The notes: generated by a model not told the origin, from the sequence alone. DNA of 64,000 bases from Chryseobacterium tagetis (GCF_016735585.2 NZ_JAERSE020000004.1:555220-619219); one strand, 5' to 3'. Shown: positions 23,391 to 32,383, counted from the stretch's first letter. Translations and numbers: made by a program.

Positions 23391-24174
23391 AATAGTATTT
23401 TCATTTTTATTGCTATGCTTTTACAATTTTGTATCAGCACAATACACGATTCCTGAAAAACCAGCGATCCTTTATCCTGTCTATGACAAAGCCAATTTAT
23501 TAAGCCAACAGGAAAAAGACAAACTGAACGATAAACTCATCAAATTTGCAGATTCTACCTCAACAGAAATTGAAGTGATCATTATTCCCTCTACAAAAGG
23601 GGAAGATGTAAACTTCTTAGCCACCATGTTCGGTGAAAAATGGGGAATCGGAAAAAAAGACGTTGACAACGGAATTGTTTTTCTGATTGCAACAGAAGAT
23701 CACACCATGGCGATTCAGCAAGGACGGGCTGTTGAACAATACTTAACCGCATCAGTGGCGGGGCAAATCTTAGATTATATTGTTACTCCTCATTTCAAAA
23801 AAGGGGAATGGTACGAAGGAATCAATAGAGGAACTTCAGCATTGATGGAAGCGGTTCAGGGAAAATTCAAACCTATCGCCAATCAGGAAAGCGGTGACGG
23901 AAGTGTTTTAAAAATACTGCTTATAGCTTTTGTTATCTTTATTGTTCTTGCCATCCTTTTCGGAAACAGAGGCGGCGGCGGAAATGGCGGAAATTCCGAC
24001 GATGACGACGTACTTATTACAAGAAGAGGAAGAAGAAATTATCCTGGCGGATTTTTCCCTTTCCCAGGCAGCTTCGGCGGCGGTGGATTTGGTGGTGGCT
24101 CCGGTGGGGGTGGATTTGGAGGTTTTGGTGGCGGCGGAAGCTTTGGCGGCGGTGGTGCATCAGGAGGATGGTAA
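23371..24174 (+). CDS. TPM domain-containing membrane protein with glycine-rich tail
   Basis: 267 residues: Sec signal (FSFLLLCFYNFVSAQ), extracytoplasmic TPM domain (~25-165; VYDKANLLSQQEKDKL, TEIEVIIIPSTKGEDV, GIVFLIATEDHTMAIQ, LDYIVTPHFKKGEWYEGI), a transmembrane helix (ILLIAFVIFIVLAILFG), then an acidic patch and a Gly/Phe/Ser tail ending GGGGASGGW. This is the YgcG-like architecture. The 20-nt overlap with the upstream gene implies coupled translation. The function of the family in bacteria is not settled. Confidence 0.9.
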   Translation: MKLRSLKIVFSFLLLCFYNFVSAQYTIPEKPAILYPVYDKANLLSQQEKDKLNDKLIKFADSTSTEIEVIIIPSTKGEDVNFLATMFGEKWGIGKKDVDNGIVFLIATEDHTMAIQQGRAVEQYLTASVAGQILDYIVTPHFKKGEWYEGINRGTSALMEAVQGKFKPIANQESGDGSVLKILLIAFVIFIVLAILFGNRGGGGNGGNSDDDDVLITRRGRRNYPGGFFPFPGSFGGGGFGGGSGGGGFGGFGGGGSFGGGGASGGW

Positions 24175-24201
24175 TCTATTTGTAAACGAATCTCTTTTCC
24201 T

Positions 24202-24504
24202 GTGAAATTTTCTATATTCTCTATACTATTAAGCATATTCGTCTTGTTTTTTTCTATCAGAATTAATATGTTCATCTTGAATGATTATTTAAATGCTGAT
24301 GGAAAAACACAAGCCTTTCATGCCTTTTTAGAATTAAAATATGTATATAAATACTATCTTATATTAATTCCACTTCTATCAGCATTCTTTTTATTTCTCG
24401 CCCACAAAAGAAATGAATCAAGATATTTTAAAATCATAGCATTACTTCTTTTATTATTAGGAATAACATCTGTATTTTTAGAAATATGGAAGTGGTTTAT
24501 TTAA
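24202..24504 (+). CDS. Small hypothetical membrane protein
   Basis: 100 residues from a GTG start, giving three hydrophobic helices: FSIFSILLSIFVLFFSI, YYLILIPLLSAFFLFLA and IIALLLLLLGITSVFLE. The only alternative, an ATG at 24268, would remove the first helix. Twenty-seven nt after the TPM gene, so possibly in that operon. Family not recognised. Confidence 0.6.
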   Translation: MKFSIFSILLSIFVLFFSIRINMFILNDYLNADGKTQAFHAFLELKYVYKYYLILIPLLSAFFLFLAHKRNESRYFKIIALLLLLLGITSVFLEIWKWFI

Positions 24505-24729
24505 TAATATCTAAAATAATCTTAAGCTCAAATTTTCAATCTTCAGAAATATAAGACAGAAAATTACTAATGTAGTATATCATAATTTTGATTTAAAACT
24601 CAAAATAGTTCTGTTTTTTTTACTTTTTTTAACATAAAATTCAATTTTTAATATTAAAAAATTAATAAAACCACCTAAAACCTGCCTTTAATTTATTTTT
24701 TTTTCATTAAATTTACTGAAAACAGGTTT

Positions 24730-25251
24730 ATGAAGAAGACGTTGGTAGTATTTGCACATCCTTATCTGGAGCACTCAAACTCGAATGTAGAGCTCATTAA
24801 TTTCTATGTGCGTCATCAGCATTTCACGCTCAGAGACCTTTACGAAGAATATCCTGATTTTCATATTGCCGCTTTTAGGGAAAGAAAAAGATTAAAGAAT
24901 TATGACCGTTTTGTTTTTCAGTTTCCTTTGATCTGGTTCGGAATCCCTCCTTTGCTAAGACTTTGGATTGATGAAGTTTTTGACCGGGACTGGTTAAAAG
25001 AGGGAGAATACAATCCTTTAGAGAACAAAGAAGTTTATATTCTGGTAACAACCGGCGGGAAAGAGAGATCTTTCAGCAGACACGGCACTTATAAATATAC
25101 TGTAGAAGAACTTATCAGCAGCCTTATTGTTTCACTGAATGTTTTTAAAGCCAATCTGAAAAATATAAAGATCGTTTACGAAGCTAATAAATTATCCAAA
25201 AAAGATATCATTTTACATAAACAGAAATTCACAGAACTTTTGAATCAATAA
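24730..25251 (+). CDS. KefF-like NAD(P)H-dependent flavodoxin-fold oxidoreductase
   Basis: 173 residues. The flavodoxin-like fold is shown by TLVVFAHPYLEHSNSN (FMN phosphate loop), FQFPLIWFGIPPLLRLWIDEV (quinone-reductase signature) and ILVTTGGKERSF. It lies 3 nt upstream of a KefC-like antiporter; in E. coli KefF is the ancillary protein that activates KefC and has quinone reductase activity. The pairing suggests the same here. Confidence 0.9.
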   Translation: MKKTLVVFAHPYLEHSNSNVELINFYVRHQHFTLRDLYEEYPDFHIAAFRERKRLKNYDRFVFQFPLIWFGIPPLLRLWIDEVFDRDWLKEGEYNPLENKEVYILVTTGGKERSFSRHGTYKYTVEELISSLIVSLNVFKANLKNIKIVYEANKLSKKDIILHKQKFTELLNQ

Positions 25252-25254
25252 TAT

Positions 25255-27129
25255 ATGGAATCCAGCTTAGCAATGAACACCCTTATTTTTTTAGGCGTTG
25301 CCATCATTATGGTTCCGCTGGTAAGAAAGTTTGGGTTAAGTTCTGTCATCGGATATCTTGGAGGAGGTATCATTATTGGTCCTTATGTTTTGAAACTCAC
25401 AGGTAAAGATGTGAACGACATTATGCATGCCAGTGAATTCGGAGTGATTATGCTTTTGTTCCTGGTGGGATTAGAACTGGAACCCAGAAAGTTCTGGGAA
25501 ATGCGGAAGAAAATCATCGGACTGGGTCTCACCCAAATGCTTTTGACCACTTCACTACTCTTTCTGGTATTTATTTGGGCTGACTGGAAAATCGACAAAG
25601 CTTTCGCCATTGCGATGTGTTTCGCCCTATCCTCTACTGCTATAGTTTTGCAGACTTTACAGGAAAAAAATAATTTAAAAACATTAGCCGGAGAAGCTTC
25701 ATTCTCTACGCTTTTGTTTCAGGATATTGCAGTAATTCCTATTCTGGCGATTCTTCCGATTATTGCCAATTATAAAGCAAGACATAATGATAACGAAATT
25801 CAGGTGCTCATTCAGACTCTTCCGGAATGGATGCAGTTTGCCACGGTAATCTTAGGGGTTGTCATCTTAATTTTATTGGGAAGATATGTTTTTGTTCCTT
25901 TTTTAAGATATGTTTCAAAGTCGGGAATGACGGAACTTCTTACAGCCTCTTCCTTATTTCTTGTGATCGGTGTTTCGGAACTGATGGTTGCGATCGGACT
26001 GTCTCCTGCTTTAGGCGCTTTCCTTGCAGGTGTTATGCTCGCCAACAGTGAATTCCGTCATGAACTGGAAGCACAGATTGATCCTTTCAAAGGATTATTA
26101 CTTGCCGTTTTTTTTGTAAGCGTAGGTTCTACGATGAATTTTGAGATTATTCAAAAAGATCCCGTTTTTATCTTCAGTACTGTTTTTGCTGTTTTAAGTA
26201 TAAAGTTTATTGTTTTATTTAGCATCGGGAAATTTTTCAAAATAGACAATCCACAAAGCTTGTTCTATGCTTTTGCCCTTTCTCAGGTAGGAGAATTCGC
26301 TTTTGTATTGATCAATTATGCATCAAGTCTTTATTTAATAAGTCCGGAACTCAATGCACAAATGATGGCGGTAACAGCAATTACCATGTGCATTACCCCA
26401 TTCCTTTTAATTATTAATGATAAGATCATCACTCCTAAATTCATCAAAGAAATCCCTGAGCAGGACAATGATTTTAATATTCTGGATAATACCGTTTCTC
26501 AGAAAAAAATTATAATTGTCGGGTTTGGACATTTTGGAAGCACAGTAGGACGATTACTTAAAGCCAATAAAATAACGGCAACCGTTTTGGACAGGGATTC
26601 GGATCGTGTCAAATTATTAAGAAGCTATGGCTTTAAAGTCTATTACGGAGATGCTACAAGAATCCCTATTCTGAGAGCAGCAGGAATTGAAGATGCAGAA
26701 ATTTTAATCCTTTGTCTTGATGATCCTGATGACAACAAATTCATTGCAGAGCTTGTACGGGAACATTATCCCAACGTGAAAATCTTCGTCAGAGCAAAAA
26801 ACAGAATTGATGCGTACAGTTATCTTAACAACGGAATTGAAAATATCTACCGTGAAACGCTGGGAACTGCCGTTGATATGGCTGTAGATGTTCTACACGA
26901 AACCGGAATGAGAAAATATGCAGCCAGAAGACTTGGGCAGAGATTCATGGCCATAGATAAAGCTTCGGTAAGAAAACTGGCTAAAATAAAAGAAGAAGGA
27001 GATGATCTTAATCTTTTTACCACCAAAGAAATCCTCCAGCGGGAAGAAGAATTATTAGCCTACGACAATCTTAGTTTTGATACACTGAATTGGGAAGATT
27101 CTTCATCAAACGAAGACGATGAAGATTAA
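25255..27129 (+). CDS. KefC-like monovalent cation:proton antiporter (CPA2 family)
   Basis: 624 residues. The N-terminal ~385 residues form 12 or so membrane helices with family motifs GGIIIGPYVLKL, LLFLVGLELEP, FALSSTAIVLQTL and LGAFLAGVMLANSEFRHELE. A cytoplasmic RCK_N/TrkA-N domain (from ~417, IIIVGFGHFGSTVGRLL, GYDATR-like YYGDATR) binds nucleotide. The acidic tail (SSNEDDED) is lineage-specific. E. coli KefC is a K+ efflux system gated by glutathione adducts; flavobacterial redox context may differ. Adjacent KefF-like gene supports the assignment. Confidence 0.92.
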   Translation: MESSLAMNTLIFLGVAIIMVPLVRKFGLSSVIGYLGGGIIIGPYVLKLTGKDVNDIMHASEFGVIMLLFLVGLELEPRKFWEMRKKIIGLGLTQMLLTTSLLFLVFIWADWKIDKAFAIAMCFALSSTAIVLQTLQEKNNLKTLAGEASFSTLLFQDIAVIPILAILPIIANYKARHNDNEIQVLIQTLPEWMQFATVILGVVILILLGRYVFVPFLRYVSKSGMTELLTASSLFLVIGVSELMVAIGLSPALGAFLAGVMLANSEFRHELEAQIDPFKGLLLAVFFVSVGSTMNFEIIQKDPVFIFSTVFAVLSIKFIVLFSIGKFFKIDNPQSLFYAFALSQVGEFAFVLINYASSLYLISPELNAQMMAVTAITMCITPFLLIINDKIITPKFIKEIPEQDNDFNILDNTVSQKKIIIVGFGHFGSTVGRLLKANKITATVLDRDSDRVKLLRSYGFKVYYGDATRIPILRAAGIEDAEILILCLDDPDDNKFIAELVREHYPNVKIFVRAKNRIDAYSYLNNGIENIYRETLGTAVDMAVDVLHETGMRKYAARRLGQRFMAIDKASVRKLAKIKEEGDDLNLFTTKEILQREEELLAYDNLSFDTLNWEDSSSNEDDED

Positions 27130-27187
27130 ATTTTCTTTTCTATAAGCTCTTATTAAGAGATCTAAAAGCAACCATTAAAAAAATTCA

Positions 27188-27195
27188 TACCTTTG
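27188..27195 (+). promoter_or_regulatory. Promoter -7 element (TACCTTTG)
   Basis: TACCTTTG matches TAnnTTTG, 23 nt upstream of the next ATG at 27219. Confidence 0.45.
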
Positions 27196-27218
27196 AAAAA
27201 CAGTTACAGTTTTCAAAA

Positions 27219-27770
27219 ATGAGTGTAAACAAAGGAGTTTTAGAGAAAAAATCAGATCAGGAATTAGTACAGTATATTCTACCCCAAAGCAAATTTGTAG
27301 ACGATGCAAAAATGTATGCTTTTGATATACTGAAATCAAGAGGCTACGAATTTAGCCCCGAAGAAATTGAAAGAAATCAGAAACTGATAAATGCTAAGAC
27401 AGAAAACAAAAATGTAATTGTTCATCCCAATTATAAAAGATCAGCAGAGCTTATTTACTTGTCTGCAGCATTAGGAATTGGAAATATAATTTGGAAGTAC
27501 GAAACACTGGACAGCGTAATGAAAATATTCATTGTCTTTGTTTCTCTAGCTGTTATATTTGGTATTGGATATTTAGTCAGTAAAGGAAATGAGTGGATTA
27601 AGTATGTACTTTTGGTATTATTCGCTCTGGGACTTATCAGCATTATTTTTGTCATTGCTAATCTGGCAAAAGATCCTTTCACCGGCATTATAAATATTGT
27701 ACAAACAATATTACAGATCTGGGCTTTGGTCTTATTATTTAAAGTTCCTAATAAAAAAGAGAGTCTATAG
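27219..27770 (+). CDS. Hypothetical membrane protein
   Basis: 183 residues. A soluble N-terminal ~75 residues (KSDQELVQYILPQSKFVDDAKMYAF in part, containing an ILKSRGYEFSPEEIERN helix) resembles the short repeat found in some bacteroidete membrane proteins. Four hydrophobic helices follow (ELIYLSAALGIGNIIW, IFIVFVSLAVIFGIGYLV, YVLLVLFALGLISIIFVIA, IVQTILQIWALVLLF). No family recognised. It has its own -7 box and shares a bidirectional terminator with the convergent lipoprotein gene. Confidence 0.7.
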   Translation: MSVNKGVLEKKSDQELVQYILPQSKFVDDAKMYAFDILKSRGYEFSPEEIERNQKLINAKTENKNVIVHPNYKRSAELIYLSAALGIGNIIWKYETLDSVMKIFIVFVSLAVIFGIGYLVSKGNEWIKYVLLVLFALGLISIIFVIANLAKDPFTGIINIVQTILQIWALVLLFKVPNKKESL

Positions 27771-27784
27771 ATTACATAATATAA

Positions 27785-27820
27785 AAATCCTTCGCTGAAA
27801 TTAATAGCGAAGGATTTGTT
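27785..27820. terminator. Bidirectional intrinsic terminator
   Basis: AAATCCTTCGCT (27785-27796) pairs perfectly with AGCGAAGGATTT (27806-27817). It lies between convergent genes with AT-rich flanks on both sides. Confidence 0.8.
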
Positions 27821-27841
27821 TATCATAAAGAATAATTGTTC

Positions 27842-28660
27842 TTACTCAATAGTAACACTTCCACCACTGCTCTCATCTTTCGTTACAGAAGTTACATTTC
27901 CTTTCTTATACACATTCACACTTCCTCCTGAAGAAGCTTCAGCTTTAATAGATGAAGAAGCACTGATCTGTACGTTTGCCCCGCTTGATGCATCTGCTTT
28001 TACATGATCAGCGATAAGTTCCTTAGCAGAAACACTACTTCCAGAAGAAGAACTCACCTCAGCGTTTTTAGCTTTTCCCGAAATATCAAGACTTGCTCCT
28101 GAAGAAGCTTCAATATCCAGATCTACCGCCCATATTTTTCCGCTGAAATTACTGCTGCTGCCTACAGAAAGATTAAAATCATTTGCTTCAAGATTTCCGG
28201 AAATACTTCCTGCACTGGAAGTTTCCACATGCACCTTTTCCTGAACAAACTTATCTTTTACAGCAATACTCGCTGCCGAATTTGCATTAAGCTTTGAAAA
28301 ATCCTTAGCATAAATTTTTGCAGAAACATTGTGAGAGTTCATCACTCTGATTCCTTTTTTATAATGAATATGCAGACTGCCGCCGTCGTTGTCTACCAAA
28401 ACCTCATCAATAATACTTTGAGGCGCAGAAATCACCACTTTTTCTACATCAGATTTTATAATTTCAGCATCAATGGCCTGAGAAACTTCAATTTCGTCAA
28501 AATCGCCGGTGATTTCCCTTTGTTTCATTGGTCCGTTATCGGTGGTAACAACCTTTTCCACCCAGCTGCTTTTTTCGTTGTCTCCATTTCTTCGTTCATG
28601 CTTGTCGCAAGAAGCTAATAACAGGAAGGCCGAAAAAATAAAAATAGTTTGTGATTTCAT
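27842..28660 (-). CDS. Head-GIN domain (DUF2807) lipoprotein
   Basis: 272 residues. The lipobox LLASC (Cys19) follows a short signal. The DUF2807/head-GIN domain has regular beta-helix-like repeats rich in Ser/Ala/Gly: EITGDFDEIEVSQAIDAEI opens the domain, followed by periodic SSGA/SSGS turns (SASSGASLDISGKA, SSGSSVSAKEL, ASSGANVQISAS). Probably anchored in the outer or inner membrane facing the periplasm. Head-GIN proteins are abundant in Bacteroidota and their function is unclear. Confidence 0.88.
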   Translation of the reverse strand: MKSQTIFIFSAFLLLASCDKHERRNGDNEKSSWVEKVVTTDNGPMKQREITGDFDEIEVSQAIDAEIIKSDVEKVVISAPQSIIDEVLVDNDGGSLHIHYKKGIRVMNSHNVSAKIYAKDFSKLNANSAASIAVKDKFVQEKVHVETSSAGSISGNLEANDFNLSVGSSSNFSGKIWAVDLDIEASSGASLDISGKAKNAEVSSSSGSSVSAKELIADHVKADASSGANVQISASSSIKAEASSGGSVNVYKKGNVTSVTKDESSGGSVTIE

Positions 28661-28720
28661 GTTTGGTTCTTTTATAAATTTTAGTTTTAATATCTTTATA
28701 CTTTTAATAACAACTAATTT

Positions 28721-30859
28721 ATGAAAAATATTACATCGGTATTATTAATTTCTGCATTAGCATTTAACTACTCTTGTACTACAATGAAAAAAGCCGATAC
28801 TCAACAGGAAATTCTTATTCCTGCCGCACTCGCATCAAACCCCTTCATGAAGAAAAGCAAACTTCAGTATGAAGCTCCTGAGTTTGATAAAATTAAGAAT
28901 GAACATTTTAAACCCGCTTTTGATTTCGGACTCAAGCAACATGATTCTCAGATCTTAGGCATCGCCGATAATCCTGATGCTCCTACTTTTGAAAACACGA
29001 TCGTGGCTTTAGAAAAAAGCGGCGAAATTTTAAAAAGAGCGGTCATTGTATTCTCAAACCTTACAAGCGCGAATACCAATCCTACTTTACAGGCTTTAGA
29101 TGAAGAATATGCTCCTATTTTTGCGGCTCATTCGGATAAAATGTACCTGAATGAAAATCTTTACAAAAGAATCAAAGCGATTTCTGAAAATGGTTTAGAT
29201 GCCGAAAGTAAAAAACTATTACAATATTATAAACAAAACTTTGAGATTGCTGGTGCAAACCTTTCTTCTGCCGACAAAGAGAAATTAAAGCAGATCAATC
29301 AAGAACTGGCTTCTCTTTCTACGCAATATTCTAATAAATTATTGGAAGCAAGAAAGCAGGGCGGTGTTTTCTTTACCGATGCCAAAGAACTGGACGGACT
29401 TTCTGCAGATGACATTGCCGCTGCTGCAAGTGATGCTAAAAATGCAGGAAAACCGGGTCAATATTTATTAGCTTTACAAAATACTACACAGCAACCTCTT
29501 TTGCAAAGTCTTAAAAACAGAGCTACCAGAGAAAAATTATTCAAAGCATCTTGGCTGAGAGCTGAAAAAGGAGACGGAAATGATACAAGAGAAACCATTG
29601 AAAAATTAGCCAACCTAAGACTTAAAAAAGCACAGGTATTGGGTAAAAAGAGCTTTGCAGACTGGAAATTGCAGGATCAGATGGCAAAAACACCTGAAGC
29701 AGCAACAAAATTAATGAATCAGATTGCAACTCCGGCTGTAGAAACAGCAAGACGTGAAGCTAAAGATATTCAGGATCTGATCGATCAGCAGAAAGGAGGG
29801 TTCAAAGTTGAACCTTGGGACTGGAATTTTTATGCAGAACAGGTAAGAAAAGCAAAATTCGATCTTGACGAAAGCGAAATAAAACCTTACTTTGAAATCA
29901 CAACTGTTTTGGAAAAAGGAGTGTTCTTCGCTGCTGAAAAATTCTACGGACTGACTTTCAAAAAGAGAACAGACCTTCCTGTTTATCATCCAGATGTAGT
30001 TACTTACGAAGTTTTCGATCATGACGGAAAATCTATTGCGATCTATTATCTGGATTTCTATACAAGAGATTCTAAAAACGGAGGAGCTTGGATGAGCAAT
30101 TTCGTGGAACAGTCTTATCTTTTAGGGACAAAACCTGTCATTGTAAACTGCTACAATTATCAGAAACCTGCTCCGGGAAAACCTTCATTAATCAGTTATG
30201 ATGATGTTACAACAATTTTCCACGAATTCGGACACTCAATTCACGGAATGTTTGCAAGTCAGAAATATCCTTCACTTTCAGGTACCAATGTACCTAGAGA
30301 CTTTGTAGAATTCCCTTCGCAAATCAACGAACACTGGGCGCTGGATCCTGTAGTTCTGAAAAACTATGCACTTCATTACCAGACTAAACAGCCGATTCCT
30401 CAGGCATTGGTTGATAAAATTAAAAAAGCAGCAACCTTCAATCAGGGATATATGACAACCGAATTGGTTTCTGCGGCCGAACTGGATATGGACTGGCATA
30501 CGGTAACCAATGAAAGCGAATTAATTCCTGTTTTAGATTTTGAAAAACAATCGCTGGCAAAACACGGCTTCACTTTAGCGACCGTTCCACCGAGATATCA
30601 CACCCCTTATTTTGCACATATCTGGGGAGGTGGTTATTCTGCAGGATACTACGCTTATTTATGGTCAGAAACATTGGATAACGACGCTTGGGAATGGATT
30701 TCTAAAAACGGAGGTTTAACAAGAGAAAACGGAGACCGTTTCAGAAAATATATTCTTTCCGTAGGAAATTCTGTTGATCTGAATCAGGCATTCAGAGATT
30801 TCACAGGACACGATCCGGATATTAAGCCTTTATTGAGAAACAGAGGATTTATTAAATAA
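28721..30859 (+). CDS. M3 family peptidyl-dipeptidase (Dcp-like) lipoprotein
   Basis: 712 residues. The zinc site HEFGHSIHGMF (His501, Glu502, His505) with the downstream Glu helix (EFPSQINEHW) identifies the M3 (thimet oligopeptidase/Dcp) family. FENTIVALEKSGEIL and LKRAVIVFSNLTSANTNP are Dcp-type N-terminal segments. The N-terminus is a lipoprotein signal (FNYSC, Cys19), placing it in the cell envelope rather than the cytoplasm, where it would trim peptides. Ends at a strong terminator. Confidence 0.93.
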   Translation: MKNITSVLLISALAFNYSCTTMKKADTQQEILIPAALASNPFMKKSKLQYEAPEFDKIKNEHFKPAFDFGLKQHDSQILGIADNPDAPTFENTIVALEKSGEILKRAVIVFSNLTSANTNPTLQALDEEYAPIFAAHSDKMYLNENLYKRIKAISENGLDAESKKLLQYYKQNFEIAGANLSSADKEKLKQINQELASLSTQYSNKLLEARKQGGVFFTDAKELDGLSADDIAAAASDAKNAGKPGQYLLALQNTTQQPLLQSLKNRATREKLFKASWLRAEKGDGNDTRETIEKLANLRLKKAQVLGKKSFADWKLQDQMAKTPEAATKLMNQIATPAVETARREAKDIQDLIDQQKGGFKVEPWDWNFYAEQVRKAKFDLDESEIKPYFEITTVLEKGVFFAAEKFYGLTFKKRTDLPVYHPDVVTYEVFDHDGKSIAIYYLDFYTRDSKNGGAWMSNFVEQSYLLGTKPVIVNCYNYQKPAPGKPSLISYDDVTTIFHEFGHSIHGMFASQKYPSLSGTNVPRDFVEFPSQINEHWALDPVVLKNYALHYQTKQPIPQALVDKIKKAATFNQGYMTTELVSAAELDMDWHTVTNESELIPVLDFEKQSLAKHGFTLATVPPRYHTPYFAHIWGGGYSAGYYAYLWSETLDNDAWEWISKNGGLTRENGDRFRKYILSVGNSVDLNQAFRDFTGHDPDIKPLLRNRGFIK

Positions 30860-30864
30860 ATTTT

Positions 30865-30897
30865 TAAAAGCATTCATTTTTTTGGATGCTTTTTTTA
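30865..30897 (+). terminator. Intrinsic terminator of the M3 peptidase gene
   Basis: AAAAGCATTC pairs with GGATGCTTTT (one G-T pair) around a T-rich loop and is followed by a T-run. Confidence 0.8.
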
Positions 30898-30929
30898 TTT
30901 AAATATTGATGACATGATATATCTTATTT

Positions 30930-31165
30930 CCCTCAGATCACACTAATTACACAGATTTTATAGGATCATATAAATTTTAAACACAAACATCTGCACGATC
31001 TGTGGGATAATATAAAACCCGAAACTTATTTCTCACAAATGATAAGACAAAATCTTTTGTCTCGCAGATCTCGCTAATTACACAGATTTAAAAGCATCCT
31101 ATAAATTTTAAACACAAACATCTGCGCGATCTGCAAAATCTGCGGGATAATATAAAAACCAAAAT
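30930..31165. repeat. Tandem repeat array, family B, inverted copy
   Basis: About 1.7 units of the same repeat as at 20714-21040, in the opposite orientation. TAAATTTTAAACACAAACAT occurs at 30971 and again at 31102 (131-bp period), and GACAAAATCTTTTGTC lies between them. The first unit is more diverged. It fills most of the 353-bp gap before the YchJ-like gene; otherwise only the terminator and promoter are seen. Confidence 0.78.
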
Positions 31166-31184
31166 TTCTGAAAAAATATTCGTG

Positions 31185-31192
31185 TAAATTTG
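31185..31192 (+). promoter_or_regulatory. Promoter -7 element (TAAATTTG) for the YchJ-like gene
   Basis: TAAATTTG, 20 nt upstream of the ATG. Confidence 0.5.
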
Positions 31193-31212
31193 CATTTTAA
31201 AATCCAGAAAAA

Positions 31213-31590
31213 ATGAATTGTCCCTGCTGCTCAGGAAAATCCTACGAAGATTGCTGTAAACCTTATCATACCGGAGAAAAAAATGCTCCGACCGCAGAAG
31301 CATTAATGCGTTCGAGATTTTCCGCATTTGCTATTCCGAACGGAAAATATCTAATGGAAACCACTTCTCCCGGAAAAAGGCAATTTCACAATACCAAAGA
31401 TTTACAGGAATGGGGAGAAATCAATGAGTGGACAAAACTGGAAATCGTGAGCAAGCCCTCGATGAATAAAGTAGAATTTAAAGCATTTTATACTGACGAA
31501 GACGGAAACCAACAGGTTCATCATGAGCTGTCGCAGTTCAAAATGATTCAGAACCGCTGGTATTATGTGAGTGGCGAACTTTTAGATTAA
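31213..31590 (+). CDS. YchJ-like SEC-C motif protein
   Basis: 125 residues. It starts with the zinc-binding SEC-C motif CPCCSGKSYEDCCKPYH, followed by the conserved TAEALMRSRFSAFAI and the NTF2-like C-terminal half ending QFKMIQNRWYYVSGEL. The YchJ/UPF0225 family has no known biochemical role. Single gene with its own promoter, placed between a family B repeat and a degenerate family A repeat. Confidence 0.9.
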   Translation: MNCPCCSGKSYEDCCKPYHTGEKNAPTAEALMRSRFSAFAIPNGKYLMETTSPGKRQFHNTKDLQEWGEINEWTKLEIVSKPSMNKVEFKAFYTDEDGNQQVHHELSQFKMIQNRWYYVSGELLD

Positions 31591-31594
31591 TGTA

Positions 31595-31697
31595 TTAACC
31601 ATAAAAGTTACAAAAGATATGTAACCTGTATATTAAAGTGAATAATTTTCAAAATACAGGTTCACAACAAAATCTTTTTATGCCTTTTGTAGTAAAA
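31595..31697. repeat. Degenerate, shortened family A inverted repeat (copy 3)
   Basis: TTAACCATAAAAGTTACAAAAG on the left (only its first half exactly matching) and ATGCCTTTTGTAGT on the right resemble the termini of the elements at 5165 and 38098. The interior is replaced by a nested stem, AACCTGTAT (31623-31631) with ATACAGGTT (31654-31662). Similarity is clear at the ends only. Confidence 0.5.
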
Positions 31698-31713
31698 ATA
31701 ATTTACAGTACAA

Positions 31714-31747
31714 AACAAAAAATGTCCGGCTTTTTCAGCCGGACATT
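31714..31747 (-). terminator. Intrinsic terminator of slyD
   Basis: AATGTCCGGCT (31721-31731) pairs perfectly with AGCCGGACATT (31737-31747), with a T-run on the minus strand side. Confidence 0.85.
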
Positions 31748-31767
31748 ATATTTATAAAAAGAATCTC

Positions 31768-32268
31768 TTAGTGAGCTTCGTTTCCGTCAATTCCGTGAGC
31801 GTGACCATGTGACAACTCTTCTTCAGTTGCAGGACGCGTGTTTAAAATTTCTACCTGGAAGTCCAAAGTCTTCCCTGCCATTGGGTGATTAAGATCCGCC
31901 ACAACAGCTTCAGGAGTTACTTCTACTACAATTGCCTGAAAATTGTTCCCTTGGTTATCAGATAAAGGCAAAATAGCTCCTACTGGCGGAACACCTGCTT
32001 CATTGAACATATCAAGAGGCAATTGCGCAATTGAGTCAGCGTGTCTTTCTCCGTACGCTTCTTCCGGCTGAATTGCAAAAGCAGCTTTATCTCCTGCTTT
32101 CAAACCAAGAATATTCTCTTCAAATTTAGGAATCATCATTCCTACACCATACAAAAATGTAAGTGGATTTTCTTCTGTTGTTTCTTCTACAAGAATTTTG
32201 CTTCCGTCCTCTTCGATAGTGTGAAGTATGTACTTTACAGCTACAACATGATTGTTTTCGATTGTCAT
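31768..32268 (-). CDS. slyD: FKBP-type peptidyl-prolyl isomerase, SlyD-like
   Basis: 166 residues from the ATG at 32268. FKBP half-domains flank an inserted IF (chaperone) domain: VVAVKYILHT and PLTFLYGVGMMIPKFEENILG (FKBP), GDKAAFAIQPEEAYGE (start of IF), then VVADLNHPMAGKTLDFQVEIL. The C-terminus is short and His-rich (SHGHAHGIDGNEAH), suggesting metal binding as in E. coli SlyD. An in-frame TTG at 32313 is part of the -7 promoter element and is rejected as the start. Confidence 0.9.
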   Translation of the reverse strand: MTIENNHVVAVKYILHTIEEDGSKILVEETTEENPLTFLYGVGMMIPKFEENILGLKAGDKAAFAIQPEEAYGERHADSIAQLPLDMFNEAGVPPVGAILPLSDNQGNNFQAIVVEVTPEAVVADLNHPMAGKTLDFQVEILNTRPATEEELSHGHAHGIDGNEAH

Positions 32269-32283
32269 ATTTTTTCTTTTTTT

Positions 32284-32298
32284 CGTGATCTGCTCACG
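32284..32298 (-). promoter_or_regulatory. Small 5' leader hairpin upstream of slyD
   Basis: CGTGA (32284-32288) pairs with TCACG (32294-32298) in the short leader between the -7 box and the ATG. It could act as a local stability or translation element. Confidence 0.3.
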
Positions 32299-32310
32299 AT
32301 TAATTTTTGA

Positions 32311-32318
32311 CAAATATA
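32311..32318 (-). promoter_or_regulatory. Promoter -7 element (TATATTTG) for slyD
   Basis: CAAATATA on the plus strand. The TTG within it would be an in-frame start, which makes that start implausible. Confidence 0.55.
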
Positions 32319-32383
32319 GTCTTTTTGAAATGATTGATTCTGATAAAATATTGTAAAAAAATCCAAGAAAATTTACTTCTATT

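Noticed and set aside
24039..24275. Proline-rich minus-strand ORF
   Set aside because: Antisense of the glycine-rich tail of the TPM protein.
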